DNA from: Thermodesulfobacteriota bacterium
Lineage (GTDB): Bacteria; Desulfobacterota; GWC2-55-46
Reading direction: 5' to 3'
Assembly (NCBI GenBank): GCA_030583865.1
Contig: CP129479.1
Coordinates: 1-64,000 of the forward strand
Length of the DNA: 64,000 nt
This document shows positions 53,294-62,481 of this stretch, piece by piece. The notes below the pieces were generated by a model. The model worked only from the letters and a program-made list of their open reading frames with translations, was not told where the DNA came from and did no database searches. How positions within the stretch are numbered: the stretch's first letter is position 1; every line of letters starts with the position of its first letter. The position numbers and the translations under genes are program-made.

Positions 53294-55174
53294 ATGATTT
53301 TTGACGTCATAATAATCGGGGCCGGACACGCCGGGTGCGAGGCAGCGCTTGCGGCCGCAAGGACCGGGCTCTCGACTCTAGTCCTCACGATGAACCTGGA
53401 TACCATAGGCCAGATGTCCTGCAACCCGGCAATAGGCGGCATTGCAAAGGGACACCTGGTCAAGGAGATAGACGCGCTCGGCGGCGAGATGGCCAGGGCC
53501 ATAGACGATACCGCCATCCAGATGAGGACCCTTAACGACAGCAAGGGCCCTGCTGTCCGGGCCACCAGGGCGCAGGCTGACAGGGCCCTTTACAGGCAGA
53601 GGATGAAAAGGGCCCTTGAGGGGACGCCCAACCTCCACCTTAGGGAAGGGGTTGTCGAGGCTGTCATCACTGGACCCGGCACGCGCGGCCCGCTTTCAGC
53701 CAAAGGGGTTCGCCTCTCCACAGGGGAAGAGCTCAATGCGGGCGCGGTCATAGTCACAACCGGCACGTTCCTCAAGGGCCTCATACACATTGGCATGAAT
53801 AGTTTTCCAGGCGGCAGGGCAGGCGACCCGGCCAGCAACTCCCTTTCCGGGTCTCTCTCATCACTGGGCCTCAGGCTCGGGCGCTTGAAGACCGGCACCT
53901 GCCCGAGGCTAGACAAGAGGAGCATCGATTATTCAAGGACCACGCTGCAGGAGCTTCAGGACCCGGCTGAATTCAAGCCCTTTTCCTTTTCATCGCCGCC
54001 TTTCACGCGGGAGCAGGTCCCATGCCATATAACCTATACCAACGAGGAGACCCACAGGGTAATAAGAGAAAACCTGGCGCGCTCACCACTATATAGTGGG
54101 GTTATAGAAGGTATAGGCCCAAGATATTGCCCATCTATAGAGGACAAGGTAGTCAAGTTCCCTGAAAGGGCAAGACACCAGGTCTTTCTTGAGCCAGAGG
54201 GCCATGATACGGTTGAGGTCTATCCGAACGGCCTGTCCACCTCCCTTCCCATAGACGCGCAGAAAGCCTTTCTAAAGACCATACCCGGACTTGAGAAGGC
54301 CGAGATTCTGAGGCCCGGTTACGCGATAGAGTACGACTACGTTGAGCCGACCCAACTCAAGCTATCGCTTGAGGCAAAAGAAATAGAGGGGCTTTTTCTT
54401 GCCGGACAGATAAACGGGACTTCCGGGTATGAGGAGGCGGCAGCGCAGGGGCTCATGGCCGGGATAAACGCCTCATTGAAGCTAAGGGGCAAGACCGCGC
54501 TCATACTCGACAGGGCAGATGCCTACATAGGTGTCATGATAGACGACCTCGTCACCAGAGGCACAGGAGAACCATATAGGATGTTCACCTCCAGGGCAGA
54601 ATACCGGCTTCTTCTTCGTGAGGACAATGCTGACCTCCGTCTCAGGGAAAAGGGTTTCGAGGCCGGGCTTGTCACACCTGAAACACACGGGGTATTTCTC
54701 GAAAAAAGCAATAAAATCAATCGGTTGAACGCATTTCTGGACTCGGCCCGGTTTAATCCCACGAGGGAGGCGAGAGAGGCCCTCATGGCCCTCGGAGGCG
54801 GCGAGCTCCAGAAATCCGTTACCCTGAGGGAGCTCCTCCGGAGGCCCGGCATAAGCCTCAGGGATGTGCTCAAGCTAGCCAAAAGCGAATTCCCGGTATC
54901 CGATGAGATTGCAGAGGCTGTTGAGATCGAGACCAAGTACGAGGGCTATATAAAAAGGCAGGTGGAGGAGGCAGGCAGGTTCAGGAAGATGGAGGGGATA
55001 AGGATACCCGAGCTTTCCTATGAGGGCGTTGCGGGCCTCTCCGCAGAGATACGGGAGAAGCTTCAGAAGGCGAGGCCCTCTTCCATAGGGCAGGCCAGCA
55101 GGATATCAGGCATGACGCCAGCCGCCATTTCCATGCTGATGGTGCATCTGAAAAAGATCGGCGCCTATAGATAA
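53294..55174 (+). CDS. mnmG: MnmG tRNA uridine-5-carboxymethylaminomethyl modification enzyme
   Basis: FAD-dependent partner of MnmE. It has an FAD-binding Rossmann motif [19 protein letters not shown], the GidA signatures [20 protein letters not shown] and [36 protein letters not shown], and the helical C-terminal MnmE-binding region. 626 residues is standard. It begins the mnmG-rsmG-parA-parB-bactofilin cluster. Its stop is 5 bp before palindromic element copy 3. Confidence 0.98.
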   Translation: MIFDVIIIGAGHAGCEAALAAARTGLSTLVLTMNLDTIGQMSCNPAIGGIAKGHLVKEIDALGGEMARAIDDTAIQMRTLNDSKGPAVRATRAQADRALYRQRMKRALEGTPNLHLREGVVEAVITGPGTRGPLSAKGVRLSTGEELNAGAVIVTTGTFLKGLIHIGMNSFPGGRAGDPASNSLSGSLSSLGLRLGRLKTGTCPRLDKRSIDYSRTTLQELQDPAEFKPFSFSSPPFTREQVPCHITYTNEETHRVIRENLARSPLYSGVIEGIGPRYCPSIEDKVVKFPERARHQVFLEPEGHDTVEVYPNGLSTSLPIDAQKAFLKTIPGLEKAEILRPGYAIEYDYVEPTQLKLSLEAKEIEGLFLAGQINGTSGYEEAAAQGLMAGINASLKLRGKTALILDRADAYIGVMIDDLVTRGTGEPYRMFTSRAEYRLLLREDNADLRLREKGFEAGLVTPETHGVFLEKSNKINRLNAFLDSARFNPTREAREALMALGGGELQKSVTLRELLRRPGISLRDVLKLAKSEFPVSDEIAEAVEIETKYEGYIKRQVEEAGRFRKMEGIRIPELSYEGVAGLSAEIREKLQKARPSSIGQASRISGMTPAAISMLMVHLKKIGAYR

Positions 55175-55179
55175 TAGAT

Positions 55180-55319
55180 AGTCTGCCTCTAAAATAGCTC
55201 TTTTTCCTGACCTCTGTGTCAGGGCGGGAATAAAAATGCTCACATATTCTCATATATGCTGCGCTTCTTATTTCCGCCCTTCCTTGATTTCAAAAAATAA
55301 CTGATTTTAGAGACAGACT
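55180..55319 (+). repeat. Gene-end palindromic element, copy 3 (after mnmG)
   Basis: 140 bp with outer arms AGTCTGCCTCTAAAAT / ATTTTAGAGACAGACT (15 of 16 complementary), inner arms GGCGGGAATAAAAA / TTCTTATTTCCGCC and core GCTCACATATTCTCATATATG. The arm tips differ from copy 1 (AAGGCAA) yet still pair with each other. Confidence 0.87.
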
Positions 55320-55327
55320 GAAATAAA

Positions 55328-55343
55328 TGTTCCACGTGGAACA
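55328..55343. other. parS: parS site 1
   Basis: TGTTCCACGTGGAACA, a perfect 16 bp palindrome matching the parS consensus TGTTNCACGTGNAACA bound by ParB. It is between mnmG and rsmG. Confidence 0.9.
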
Positions 55344-55362
55344 TCTCAGGGTATTTTGAACC

Positions 55363-56016
55363 ATGATAGATAGCGAAAAGCTCGAAATCCTGAATAAAGG
55401 GGCGCTTGAGCTTGGCATAGGGCTTGACGAAGGGCAGGGAGGCGCCTTTCTCGCCTATCTCCGGGAGCTCAAGACATGGAATAAGAGAATAAACCTTACC
55501 TCGATAGAGGATGATAGGGAGATCCTTATAAAGCACTTCCTCGACTCTCTCACGCCCGCGCGCTTCCTCTCGGGAATAAAATCCGTGCTCGATATGGGCG
55601 CTGGTGCGGGATTTCCCGGCATACCGCTTAAGATAGCCATGCCGGACCTTCAGGTGACCCTACTCGATTCAGTCCTTAAGAAGGTGAGCTTCATGCGCCA
55701 TGTTATAAGAACACTGGGGCTAAATGGCATAGAGGCCATCCATGCCAGGGCCGAGGCAAATGAGCTGAAAACAAGGCTCGCCGGCTCATTCGATTGTGTA
55801 ATATCGAGGGCGTTCTCGGAGTTGACGGCTTTTTCAGCCCTGGCCCTCCCTTATTTAAAGCCCAACGGCATGCTCCTGGGAATGAAGGGGCCCGCTGTGA
55901 TTGACGAGCTTGAGGCCATAGGCGAGATACGCGGCTTTTCCAGGCCAGAGGTCCATGAGGCTCGAATCCCGTTCTCAAACAGGGTCACACGTCTGGTCAT
56001 AATGCGGAAGTTATAA
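55363..56016 (+). CDS. rsmG: RsmG 16S rRNA (guanine-527-N7) methyltransferase
   Basis: Methylates G527 of 16S rRNA. It has KTWNKRINLTSI, a HFLDSL motif, SAM loop VLDMGAGAGFPGIPLKI (about 70-86) and DCVISRAFSELTAF. 217 residues is normal. It lies between mnmG and parA with parS sites and palindromic elements on both sides. Confidence 0.96.
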   Translation: MIDSEKLEILNKGALELGIGLDEGQGGAFLAYLRELKTWNKRINLTSIEDDREILIKHFLDSLTPARFLSGIKSVLDMGAGAGFPGIPLKIAMPDLQVTLLDSVLKKVSFMRHVIRTLGLNGIEAIHARAEANELKTRLAGSFDCVISRAFSELTAFSALALPYLKPNGMLLGMKGPAVIDELEAIGEIRGFSRPEVHEARIPFSNRVTRLVIMRKL

Positions 56017-56017
56017 C

Positions 56018-56158
56018 GGCTGCATCTAAAAATAATTATTTTTCCTTATCTCTGTGTCAGGGCGGAAATTAAAATGCTCACGTATTCCCATATATGCTGC
56101 GCTTTTTATTTCCGCCCTTCCTTGACCTCAGAAAAATTCTCAATTTTTAGAGGCACCC
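56018..56158 (+). repeat. Gene-end palindromic element, copy 4 (after rsmG)
   Basis: 141 bp starting 1 bp after the rsmG stop. Outer arms GGCTGCATCTAAAAAT / ATTTTTAGAGGCACCC (14 of 16), inner arms GGGCGGAAATTAAAA / TTTTTATTTCCGCCC, core GCTCACGTATTCCCATATATG, then CCTTCCTTGA as in all copies. Confidence 0.87.
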
Positions 56159-56161
56159 TAA

Positions 56162-56177
56162 TGTTCCACGTGGAACA
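56162..56177. other. parS: parS site 2
   Basis: TGTTCCACGTGGAACA, identical to site 1, 4 bp after the palindromic element and upstream of parA. Confidence 0.9.
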
Positions 56178-56199
56178 ATCGGCTTAATTTCGCCAAAGA

Positions 56200-56215
56200 T
56201 GTTCCACGTGGAACA
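56200..56215. other. parS: parS site 3
   Basis: TGTTCCACGTGGAACA, identical to sites 1 and 2, 38 bp from site 2 (centre to centre). Confidence 0.9.
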
Positions 56216-56292
56216 TCTACGGGTTCTTTTCCCTTGAAATCACCAGGCCCGATGTTTTAAACTCACCTGACGAACTCTCGAAAGAAGGCGCA

Positions 56293-57081
56293 TTGGGAAA
56301 AGTAATAGCCATAGCGAACCAGAAGGGTGGGGTGGGTAAGACCACTACCTCAGTAAACCTTTCCGCGACCCTTGCCGTTGCCGAAAAAAAGGTCCTGCTA
56401 ATAGATTTCGACCCGCAGGGGAACGCAACGAGCGGCCTGGGGCTCGACAAAAGGGGCTCCAGGGGCATCTATAACGCCATGATCGGGGAGGCGGACCTCA
56501 AGACCCTCATCAAGGATACCGAGCTCAGGTATCTCAAGATAGTGCCCTCCTCAATAGACCTTACCGGCGCAGAAATAGAGCTTATAGACGACCAGGCACG
56601 TGAATACAGGCTGAGGGACACGATAAAGACCGTAAAGGACCTCTTCGACTATATAATAATAGACTGTCCGCCATCCCTGAGCCTTCTTACGGTCAACGCG
56701 CTCGTGGCGGCTGATTCGGTCCTCATACCCCTCCAATGCGAATATTATGCCCTTGAGGGCATAAGCGACATATCCCGCACCATAGACCTCATAAAGGCCA
56801 AGCTCAACCCCGGCCTACAGATAGAGGGCGTACTCCTTACCATGTTCGATGCGAGGAATAACCTTACGCACCAGGTGGAGGAGGAGATACGGGCCCATTT
56901 CGGTGCCAAGGCCTTCAAGACCGTCATACCCAGGAACGTGAGGCTCTCAGAGAGCCCTTCTTTCGGAAAGCCCGTGATACTCTATGACATCCAGTCCAAG
57001 GGCGCGGTCAGCTACATGGAGCTCGTAAAGGAGCTGGTCCTTGGCGCTGGCGTAGATTCACCAATAAAATCAAGCACTTAA
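56293..57081 (+). CDS. parA: ParA/Soj chromosome-partitioning ATPase
   Basis: Deviant Walker ATPase that binds DNA nonspecifically and drives ParB-parS segregation. KGGVGKTTTSVNLSATL (signature Lys plus P-loop), LLIDFDPQGNATSG, YIIIDCPPSLSLLTVNAL. 262 residues. The start is TTG 56293 with AAGAAGG upstream; no in-frame ATG or GTG precedes it after the last stop. Confidence 0.97.
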   Translation: MGKVIAIANQKGGVGKTTTSVNLSATLAVAEKKVLLIDFDPQGNATSGLGLDKRGSRGIYNAMIGEADLKTLIKDTELRYLKIVPSSIDLTGAEIELIDDQAREYRLRDTIKTVKDLFDYIIIDCPPSLSLLTVNALVAADSVLIPLQCEYYALEGISDISRTIDLIKAKLNPGLQIEGVLLTMFDARNNLTHQVEEEIRAHFGAKAFKTVIPRNVRLSESPSFGKPVILYDIQSKGAVSYMELVKELVLGAGVDSPIKSST

Positions 57082-57098
57082 CCGAACAAGAGGCACGT

Positions 57099-57971
57099 AT
57101 GCTGAATAAGAAAAAGGTCCTTGGAAGAGGGCTCGGCGCCCTCATTGGCGAGGCTTCCCCATCGGAGAGGCCCGCGCCCGCCGCAGCCAGTAACGAGAGG
57201 TTCCGGATATGTCCGGCAACCGACATAAGCCCGAACAAATCCCAGCCGCGAAAGCACTTTGACGAGACGGCGCTCAATGAGCTGGCCGACTCCATAAGGG
57301 AGAAGGGCATAATAGAGCCCCTTGTCGTAAGGAGGGCCCTTGAGGGCTATGAGCTCATAGCCGGGGAGAGGAGGTGGCGGGCCGCGCGGATCGCGGGCCT
57401 TAGCGAGCTGCCGGTGGTCGTTGTCGAGGCCGGGGACGAGGAGAGCCTTGAGCTCGCGATAATAGAGAACATACAAAGGGAGGGGCTTAACCCCGTAGAG
57501 GAGGCCGAGTCGTACAGGAGCCTCATGGGCTTCGGCCTTTCGCAGGAGGAGGTCGCGAAAAAAGTCGGCAAGGACAGGGCGACAGTCGCAAACTACCTCA
57601 GGCTTCTTAAGCTCCCGCACGAGGTGAGGGAGGAGATAGTAAAGGGCAATCTCACAATGGGACACGCGAGGGCGCTCCTTTCGCTTGAAAGCCACTCGGC
57701 GCAGGCCGAGCTCTGCAGGCAGATAATCACGAAGGGTCTTTCAGTACGCGAGGCCGAGGCCCTTTCCTCTGCCCCGAAAAAGGAGAAGGCCGGAAGGCCC
57801 GCAAAGGACGGCGGGAGCGGGAATACGGAGCTCGAGGACGAGCTCCGGGGGATATTCGGCACAAGGGTGGCGCTAAAGGACAGCAAGGGGAAGGGGAAGA
57901 TAGAGATAAGCTATTTCTCCGTTGACGAAAGGGAGAGGATACTTGATCTCCTCCGCTCGGCCGGCGGCTGA
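57099..57971 (+). CDS. parB: ParB/Spo0J parS-binding CTPase
   Basis: Loads at parS and spreads as a CTP-driven clamp. It has an N-terminal KVLGRGLGALIGE (ParA-stimulating), the CTPase region with GERRWRAARIAGL and ENIQREGLNPVEEA, an HTH (LSQEEVAKKVGKDRATVANYL), and a C-terminal dimerisation segment (IEISYFSVDERERILDLL). 290 residues, 17 bp after parA. Three parS sites lie just upstream of parA. Confidence 0.97.
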   Translation: MLNKKKVLGRGLGALIGEASPSERPAPAAASNERFRICPATDISPNKSQPRKHFDETALNELADSIREKGIIEPLVVRRALEGYELIAGERRWRAARIAGLSELPVVVVEAGDEESLELAIIENIQREGLNPVEEAESYRSLMGFGLSQEEVAKKVGKDRATVANYLRLLKLPHEVREEIVKGNLTMGHARALLSLESHSAQAELCRQIITKGLSVREAEALSSAPKKEKAGRPAKDGGSGNTELEDELRGIFGTRVALKDSKGKGKIEISYFSVDERERILDLLRSAGG

Positions 57972-58082
57972 TGTGACCCGGGTCCTTGCATTCCTTTCCG
58001 GCACCCCTTATAACAAACCCCGAACGAGCCCGTTTGCGTGAATTAAATCGAACAGGCCCAGCATGGAATAAGGAGGTCCCTG

Positions 58083-58541
58083 ATGTTCCGAAAGGAAAAG
58101 GACAGGAATGAGAAGAGCAAGACCGCTGTAGCGGGCGATATCACCGGCTTTATCGGCAAGGGCGTTGCCATGGAAGGGAGGCTCTCGTTTGAGGAGACGA
58201 TGCGGGTCGACGGAAGCTTCAAGGGCGACATCTCGGCCCCCTCGGGCGCGCTCGTGGTGGGAGAAGGCGCCCATATCGAAGGGGATATAAGGGTCGGCAC
58301 GGCTGTCATCTCCGGGACGGTCAAGGGGAAGATAGAGGCGGCCCAGAGGGTGGAGCTCAAGTCCCCGGGCAACATGGCCGGAGAGATAAAGACCCCGACC
58401 CTCATCATCGAGGAAGGCGTCGTCTTTGACGGCACCTGCACCATGTTAAGGAAAGACGGCACTGCACGGGAGACGGTCGAGTACGGCGAGGTCCCGCAGG
58501 AGGCGACCATAGTAGGTGGCTGGGCCGGGCCGTCCTCATAA
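58083..58541 (+). CDS. Bactofilin (polymer-forming cytoskeletal protein)
   Basis: 152 residues with the bactofilin beta-helix (about 20-120: FIGKGVAMEGRLSFEETMRV, DGSFKGDISAPSGALVVGE, IEGDIRVGTAVISGTVKGKI) and short disordered ends. Bactofilins polymerise spontaneously; in Myxococcus xanthus they position ParABS. Location 111 bp after parB supports a link to segregation or cell shape (inference). ATG 58083 follows AAGGAGG. Confidence 0.93.
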   Translation: MFRKEKDRNEKSKTAVAGDITGFIGKGVAMEGRLSFEETMRVDGSFKGDISAPSGALVVGEGAHIEGDIRVGTAVISGTVKGKIEAAQRVELKSPGNMAGEIKTPTLIIEEGVVFDGTCTMLRKDGTARETVEYGEVPQEATIVGGWAGPSS

Positions 58542-58550
58542 GGAGTTTCG

Positions 58551-59984
58551 ATGAAGGATGAGAGCCAGGCAGGGTCCGGCCGTACAGGTGGAAAGGACCT
58601 CTGGGCCCTGCTCGCGATCGCGGCTATAGTCTTTGCCGCGAAGTTCAACACGATAACCCTGCCCTTCCACTGGGACGAGCTCGGGGCATATGTCTCTCCT
58701 GCCTACTGGCTCTCCCAGGCGGGCCTCTACCGCGCCCTTCCGGGCCTTCACCCTCACGAGGCCTTCTTCGGACACCCGTTCGCGCTTTATCTCACCCTCG
58801 CGGCTCTTTTCAAGGCCTTCGGCGCGTATCAGATAACCGCACATGTTTTCATCCTGGCCATGGCAACACTGGGGCTCTGGTATACCCTTTTGCTCGGCAA
58901 GCTCCTACACGGCTGGATGGCCGGGGCGATAGCAGCCATCTTCCTCTTCCTCTTTCCGATGTATTTTGCCCAGGCCGGGATAGTGACCGGAGACATCGTC
59001 GTCACTTCCCTTGGCGTAGCAACGGTCTATTACGCGCTCCTGAAAAAACAGCTTCAATATGTCGCCTTCGCGACCGTCCTCCTCCTTACAAAAGAGAGCG
59101 CGATGGCCATAGTCGCGAGCGTAATCGCATACCTCCTCATAACCGATCCGTCTGCCCGGAATTGGAAGGCCGTGGCCGTCTACTGCGCCCCGATTGCCCC
59201 CTTCATACTTTTTTTCGCGGCACAGAAGGCCGCAACCGGGCAATTCCTCCCAAACCCCTATTTCACCCACAACAGCTTCGCCGAGTTCGGGTTCGAAGAT
59301 GCGGTGAGGAATTTCAAGAACGTCGTCTACTTCGGCTTCTACATGCAATACAGGGTGGTACTCTTCGCCGCCATACTCCTTAACTTCGTGGTGTACGGGT
59401 CCCGCGCATTCCGGAGGGAGCACCTGCTCTTCTTCTTCCTTTTCGCTTCCTTCGTCGCCGCACATACCTTCATATACTATATAGGCAGGTACATATTGCC
59501 GGTCCTGCCATATTTCGCGATAATGGCGGCAGCCTCGATCGTGATGCTCGCAAGGACAAGGGCCGTGGCGGTTTTGGCGGCAGCGCTTATAATCGTGCTA
59601 TTCATAACCAGGATGCACGGGCGCGACGACGGCTGCCTGAGCTGCGAGGCTGACCTGCAGTATACGGATATTGTAAAAGTCCACAAGGAGGCGAGCGTCT
59701 TCCTCGAGGAACACCACCCCGGAAAGAGGGTCCTTACAAACTGGCCCCTTTATCACGCGTTCACCAGGCCGTATCTCGGGTATGTCCGCAATCCGCTTCA
59801 AACGGTCTTTTTCGAGTCCGCGGACAGAACGGGCCCCGACGATTACGATATAATCGCCTATACTCCCCAGAGCATCGATTCGAGGGCGGGACTCAAGGAG
59901 CTTGCAGAGCGCGAAGGGATGGTCTCCGCCGGGGCGTTTGCCAGGAACGGCAAGACCGTTGAAATCTATATCAGGCCTGAATAG
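58551..59984 (+). CDS. Membrane glycosyltransferase, ArnT/PMT (GT-C) type
   Basis: 477 residues with about 11 hydrophobic segments and the GT-C hallmark acidic residues in the first extracytoplasmic loop (FHWDELGAYVSP). The C-terminal ~100 residues form a soluble domain. Such enzymes use polyprenyl-phosphate sugars; donor and acceptor cannot be told here. It lies 9 bp after bactofilin, possibly co-transcribed, and 6 bp before the CLC gene. Confidence 0.8.
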   Translation: MKDESQAGSGRTGGKDLWALLAIAAIVFAAKFNTITLPFHWDELGAYVSPAYWLSQAGLYRALPGLHPHEAFFGHPFALYLTLAALFKAFGAYQITAHVFILAMATLGLWYTLLLGKLLHGWMAGAIAAIFLFLFPMYFAQAGIVTGDIVVTSLGVATVYYALLKKQLQYVAFATVLLLTKESAMAIVASVIAYLLITDPSARNWKAVAVYCAPIAPFILFFAAQKAATGQFLPNPYFTHNSFAEFGFEDAVRNFKNVVYFGFYMQYRVVLFAAILLNFVVYGSRAFRREHLLFFFLFASFVAAHTFIYYIGRYILPVLPYFAIMAAASIVMLARTRAVAVLAAALIIVLFITRMHGRDDGCLSCEADLQYTDIVKVHKEASVFLEEHHPGKRVLTNWPLYHAFTRPYLGYVRNPLQTVFFESADRTGPDDYDIIAYTPQSIDSRAGLKELAEREGMVSAGAFARNGKTVEIYIRPE

Positions 59985-59990
59985 GATGCG

Positions 59991-61343
59991 ATGCAGAGGA
60001 AAATCAAGGAAGAGACCGTAATATTCATAAGCGTCCTCAAGTGGATATTTCTTGCCACGGTCGTAGGCGCGATCGTCGGCCTCTCCACCACTCTTTTCGT
60101 CAAATCCCTGAATTTCGGGGCGGAGCTCGCGGCCCGTTACGATTATTTTTTCGTCATAATGCCCCTCGGCCTCCTTGCGAGCGTCCTCATAATAAAGTAC
60201 GTCTTTCCGCAGGCTGCCGGACACGGCGCGAACATGGTCATATCGAGCATCCACAAGAACGACGGCAAGATAAGACCGCTCGTCATACCCGTGGAGTTCA
60301 TCCGCACCTTCATAACGCTCTCCACCGGCGGCTCTGCCGGAAAAGAAGGGCCGAGCGCGCAGATAGGAGCGGGGCTCGCGTCGCTCGTAGCCGACCTCCT
60401 CCGGTTCGACGGCTCGGACAGAAGAAAGCTCGTCATCTGCGGCATAAGCGGCGGCTTCTCCTCTGTCTTCGGCACCCCGCTCGCCGGCGCGATATTCGGC
60501 ATGGAGGTCCTTTTCGTGGGGAGCATACGCTACGAGGTGCTCCTCCCTTCGTTCGTCGCCGGGATCATAAGCTACCAGGTCTCGTCATGGATGGGCCTTA
60601 CCTATTTCTACAACCCCATTACATTCATACCTGTTTTCAGCGAGGCCTTTTTCATAAAGGTCATAATCGCAGGGGCCCTCTTCGGCCTCTGCTCCTTTCT
60701 GCTCGTAGAGACGCTACGGCTCGGGAAGAAGGCCTCTAACGCCATAAGCCTCAGGGAGGAATACAAGGCGCTCCTTGCCGGGAGCGCCCTCGTGGTCCTG
60801 AGCTTTATCTTCTCGGGCAAGTACCTGGGCCTGGGCCTCGACGTGATACAGTCGGCCCTCGAGGGCGGGGAGGTCCCCTGGTACGCGTTCATCATGAAAT
60901 CGTTCTTCACCTCCGTGACCTTGAGCTTCGGCGGCAGCGGCGGCATCGGCACGCCCATATTCTTCGTCGGGGCGACGGCCGGGTCCGCCTTTTCGAGGCT
61001 CCTCGACATGGACCCGGCCATGCTCTCGGCTATCGGGTTCGTGGCGCTCCTTGCCGGGGCAGCCAACACGCCCATAGCCGCGAGCATAATGGCGGTCGAG
61101 CTATTCGGGGCCGAGGTCGCGCCCTACGCGGCCGTCGCATGCGTCATAAGCTACATTATCACCGGGCACAGGTCCGCTTACCCTTCGCAGGTCCTGGCTG
61201 TAAAGAAATCCGGCTCCATAGCGATCGAGGTCGGGGCCGAGGTCTCCGGCACGAAACCGGATGTCGAGTACAGGGACCGGAGCGTGATAGGGATTATCAG
61301 GCAGATACTTGAAAAAAGCCGGAACGGCCGCAGTGGACCCTGA
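59991..61343 (+). CDS. CLC-family chloride channel/transporter
   Basis: 450 residues, about 10-12 membrane helices. CLC signatures are present: GGSAGKEGPSAQIGAG (with the gating Glu), FSSVFGTPLAGAIFGME, GGSGGIGTPIFFVGA and ANTPIAASIMAVELFG. The gating Glu in GKEGP is kept, as in Cl-/H+ exchangers. No CBS domains. It is co-oriented with the glycosyltransferase. Confidence 0.93.
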   Translation: MQRKIKEETVIFISVLKWIFLATVVGAIVGLSTTLFVKSLNFGAELAARYDYFFVIMPLGLLASVLIIKYVFPQAAGHGANMVISSIHKNDGKIRPLVIPVEFIRTFITLSTGGSAGKEGPSAQIGAGLASLVADLLRFDGSDRRKLVICGISGGFSSVFGTPLAGAIFGMEVLFVGSIRYEVLLPSFVAGIISYQVSSWMGLTYFYNPITFIPVFSEAFFIKVIIAGALFGLCSFLLVETLRLGKKASNAISLREEYKALLAGSALVVLSFIFSGKYLGLGLDVIQSALEGGEVPWYAFIMKSFFTSVTLSFGGSGGIGTPIFFVGATAGSAFSRLLDMDPAMLSAIGFVALLAGAANTPIAASIMAVELFGAEVAPYAAVACVISYIITGHRSAYPSQVLAVKKSGSIAIEVGAEVSGTKPDVEYRDRSVIGIIRQILEKSRNGRSGP

Positions 61344-62016
61344 AATAATAAGGGGCCTCAGATGGCCCGCCGACAAAGAGCGTATCAGGGATATACAGGC
61401 CGAAATAGCCAAGAGGAAAAATATAACGCCCTTGAGGAGGCGTCCGTGCCTGGTAGCGGGCATTGACGCCTCTTTTTTGGATGATAAGATTATTAGTGTA
61501 GCCTCGCTCTTAAGCTTCCCCGCTCTTGAACCGCTCGAAGAGAGCATCGTTGTTGGAAAAGCCGAGTTCCCGTACATTACGGGCCTCCTCTCCTTCAGGG
61601 AGGGGCCTGCAGTGCTGGACGCGCTCAAGGGCTTGAAGAGAAGGCCGGACCTCATCATCTTCGACGGACAGGGCATAGCGCATCCGCTGGGTCTCGGGAT
61701 TGCGGCGTTCATGGGCGCGCTCTTGGACGTGCCCTCCATAGGCTCTGCAAAAACTAGGCTTGTTGGAGAGTACAAAGAACCCGGGCAGAAGAGAGGCGAT
61801 TTTTCCGACCTGGTATATAAGGGGACGGTCGTGGGCGCGGTCGTCCGGACCAGGGATAGCGTAAAGCCCCTCTTCGTATCCCCGGGGCACAGGATAGATG
61901 TAGCGGGCTCTGCGGAGATGGTGCTTGAATGCGCCCCGCGCTTCAGGATTACAGAGCCGGTCAGGAGGGCGCACCTCCTTGCGAGGAAAATGAAGAGGGA
62001 GCTAATGAGAAAGTGA
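61333..62016 (+). CDS. nfi: Endonuclease V (deoxyinosine repair)
   Basis: Cuts near deoxyinosine in DNA. It has VAGIDASFLDDKI (catalytic Asp), EFPYITGLLSFREGPAVLDA (PYIP-like wedge region), LIIFDGQGIAHPLGLG and PSIGSAKTRLVG. The frame opens at TTG 61309, but GTG 61333 (MDPEIIRGLRW) fits better and gives 227 residues; it overlaps the CLC gene by 11 bp. Confidence 0.92.
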   Translation: MDPEIIRGLRWPADKERIRDIQAEIAKRKNITPLRRRPCLVAGIDASFLDDKIISVASLLSFPALEPLEESIVVGKAEFPYITGLLSFREGPAVLDALKGLKRRPDLIIFDGQGIAHPLGLGIAAFMGALLDVPSIGSAKTRLVGEYKEPGQKRGDFSDLVYKGTVVGAVVRTRDSVKPLFVSPGHRIDVAGSAEMVLECAPRFRITEPVRRAHLLARKMKRELMRK

Positions 62017-62088
62017 GGATTTTGGGATTCAGTTTGGAAAAACATGCTCTTTGCAAAAGGCCTTTTAACGCGCTGCCGCGCTCTTTTT

Positions 62089-62226
62089 GGGCATAAGGCT
62101 CCGCTCCCTTTCCGCCTCCATCCTCCGGGCTCGGCCCTTAAGTCGCTCGGCCCTTTGGGGCCTCGCTCCTGCTGCCCCGCCTCGCCCGCCCCTCCTCCAT
62201 CCCTATGTTCGCTCCGCCTTATGCCC
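62089..62226 (-). repeat. GC-rich structured element, left copy
   Basis: 138 bp bounded by a perfect 11 bp inverted repeat GGGCATAAGGC / GCCTTATGCCC. Strongly strand-asymmetric (pyrimidine-rich on plus, purine-rich on minus) with internal hairpins such as GGCCC-TTT-GGGGCC. Read on the minus strand it shares AGGAGCGA, GCGACTT and the arm sequence with the right copy, including flank CGCGG..AGCGCG..AAAAGGCC. No open frame is convincing. Confidence 0.65.
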
Positions 62227-62292
62227 TGGGTTGTTTTAAATGCAAAAACAAAAGTGCTGTAAAAGTCCTTTTTTGTCTTGAAACAAACCCCG

Positions 62293-62417
62293 GAGGGTAA
62301 GGCGAGCGTAGCATAAGGGAGGAAGAGCGTGAACGGGCCGGGGAAGCCAGGAGCGAAGCGACTTTGGGGGTCCGTTCACGGGGTGGGGGAGGGGGTTAGC
62401 AAGCGAGCCTTACCCTC
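62293..62417 (+). repeat. GC-rich structured element, right copy
   Basis: 125 bp bounded by GAGGGTAAGGC / GCCTTACCCTC (11 bp, perfect) and containing a nested stem GTGAACGGGCC / GGTCCGTTCAC (62329-62339 with 62369-62379). The loop has CAGGAGCGAAGCGACTTT. The flank CGCGCGGAAGCGCGGAAAAGG mirrors the left copy. Together the two copies form a divergent pair filling the 465 bp gene-free stretch 62017-62481. Confidence 0.65.
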
Positions 62418-62481
62418 GAAAACCGCGCGGAAGCGCGGAAAAGGCCGCTTTTCGAAAAAAAGCTACTGAACAGGAGCCATC

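Noticed and set aside
55180-56158. Insertion sequence interpretation of the palindromic elements
   Set aside because: Only about 140 bp, no transposase frame; kept as a non-autonomous or RNA element instead.
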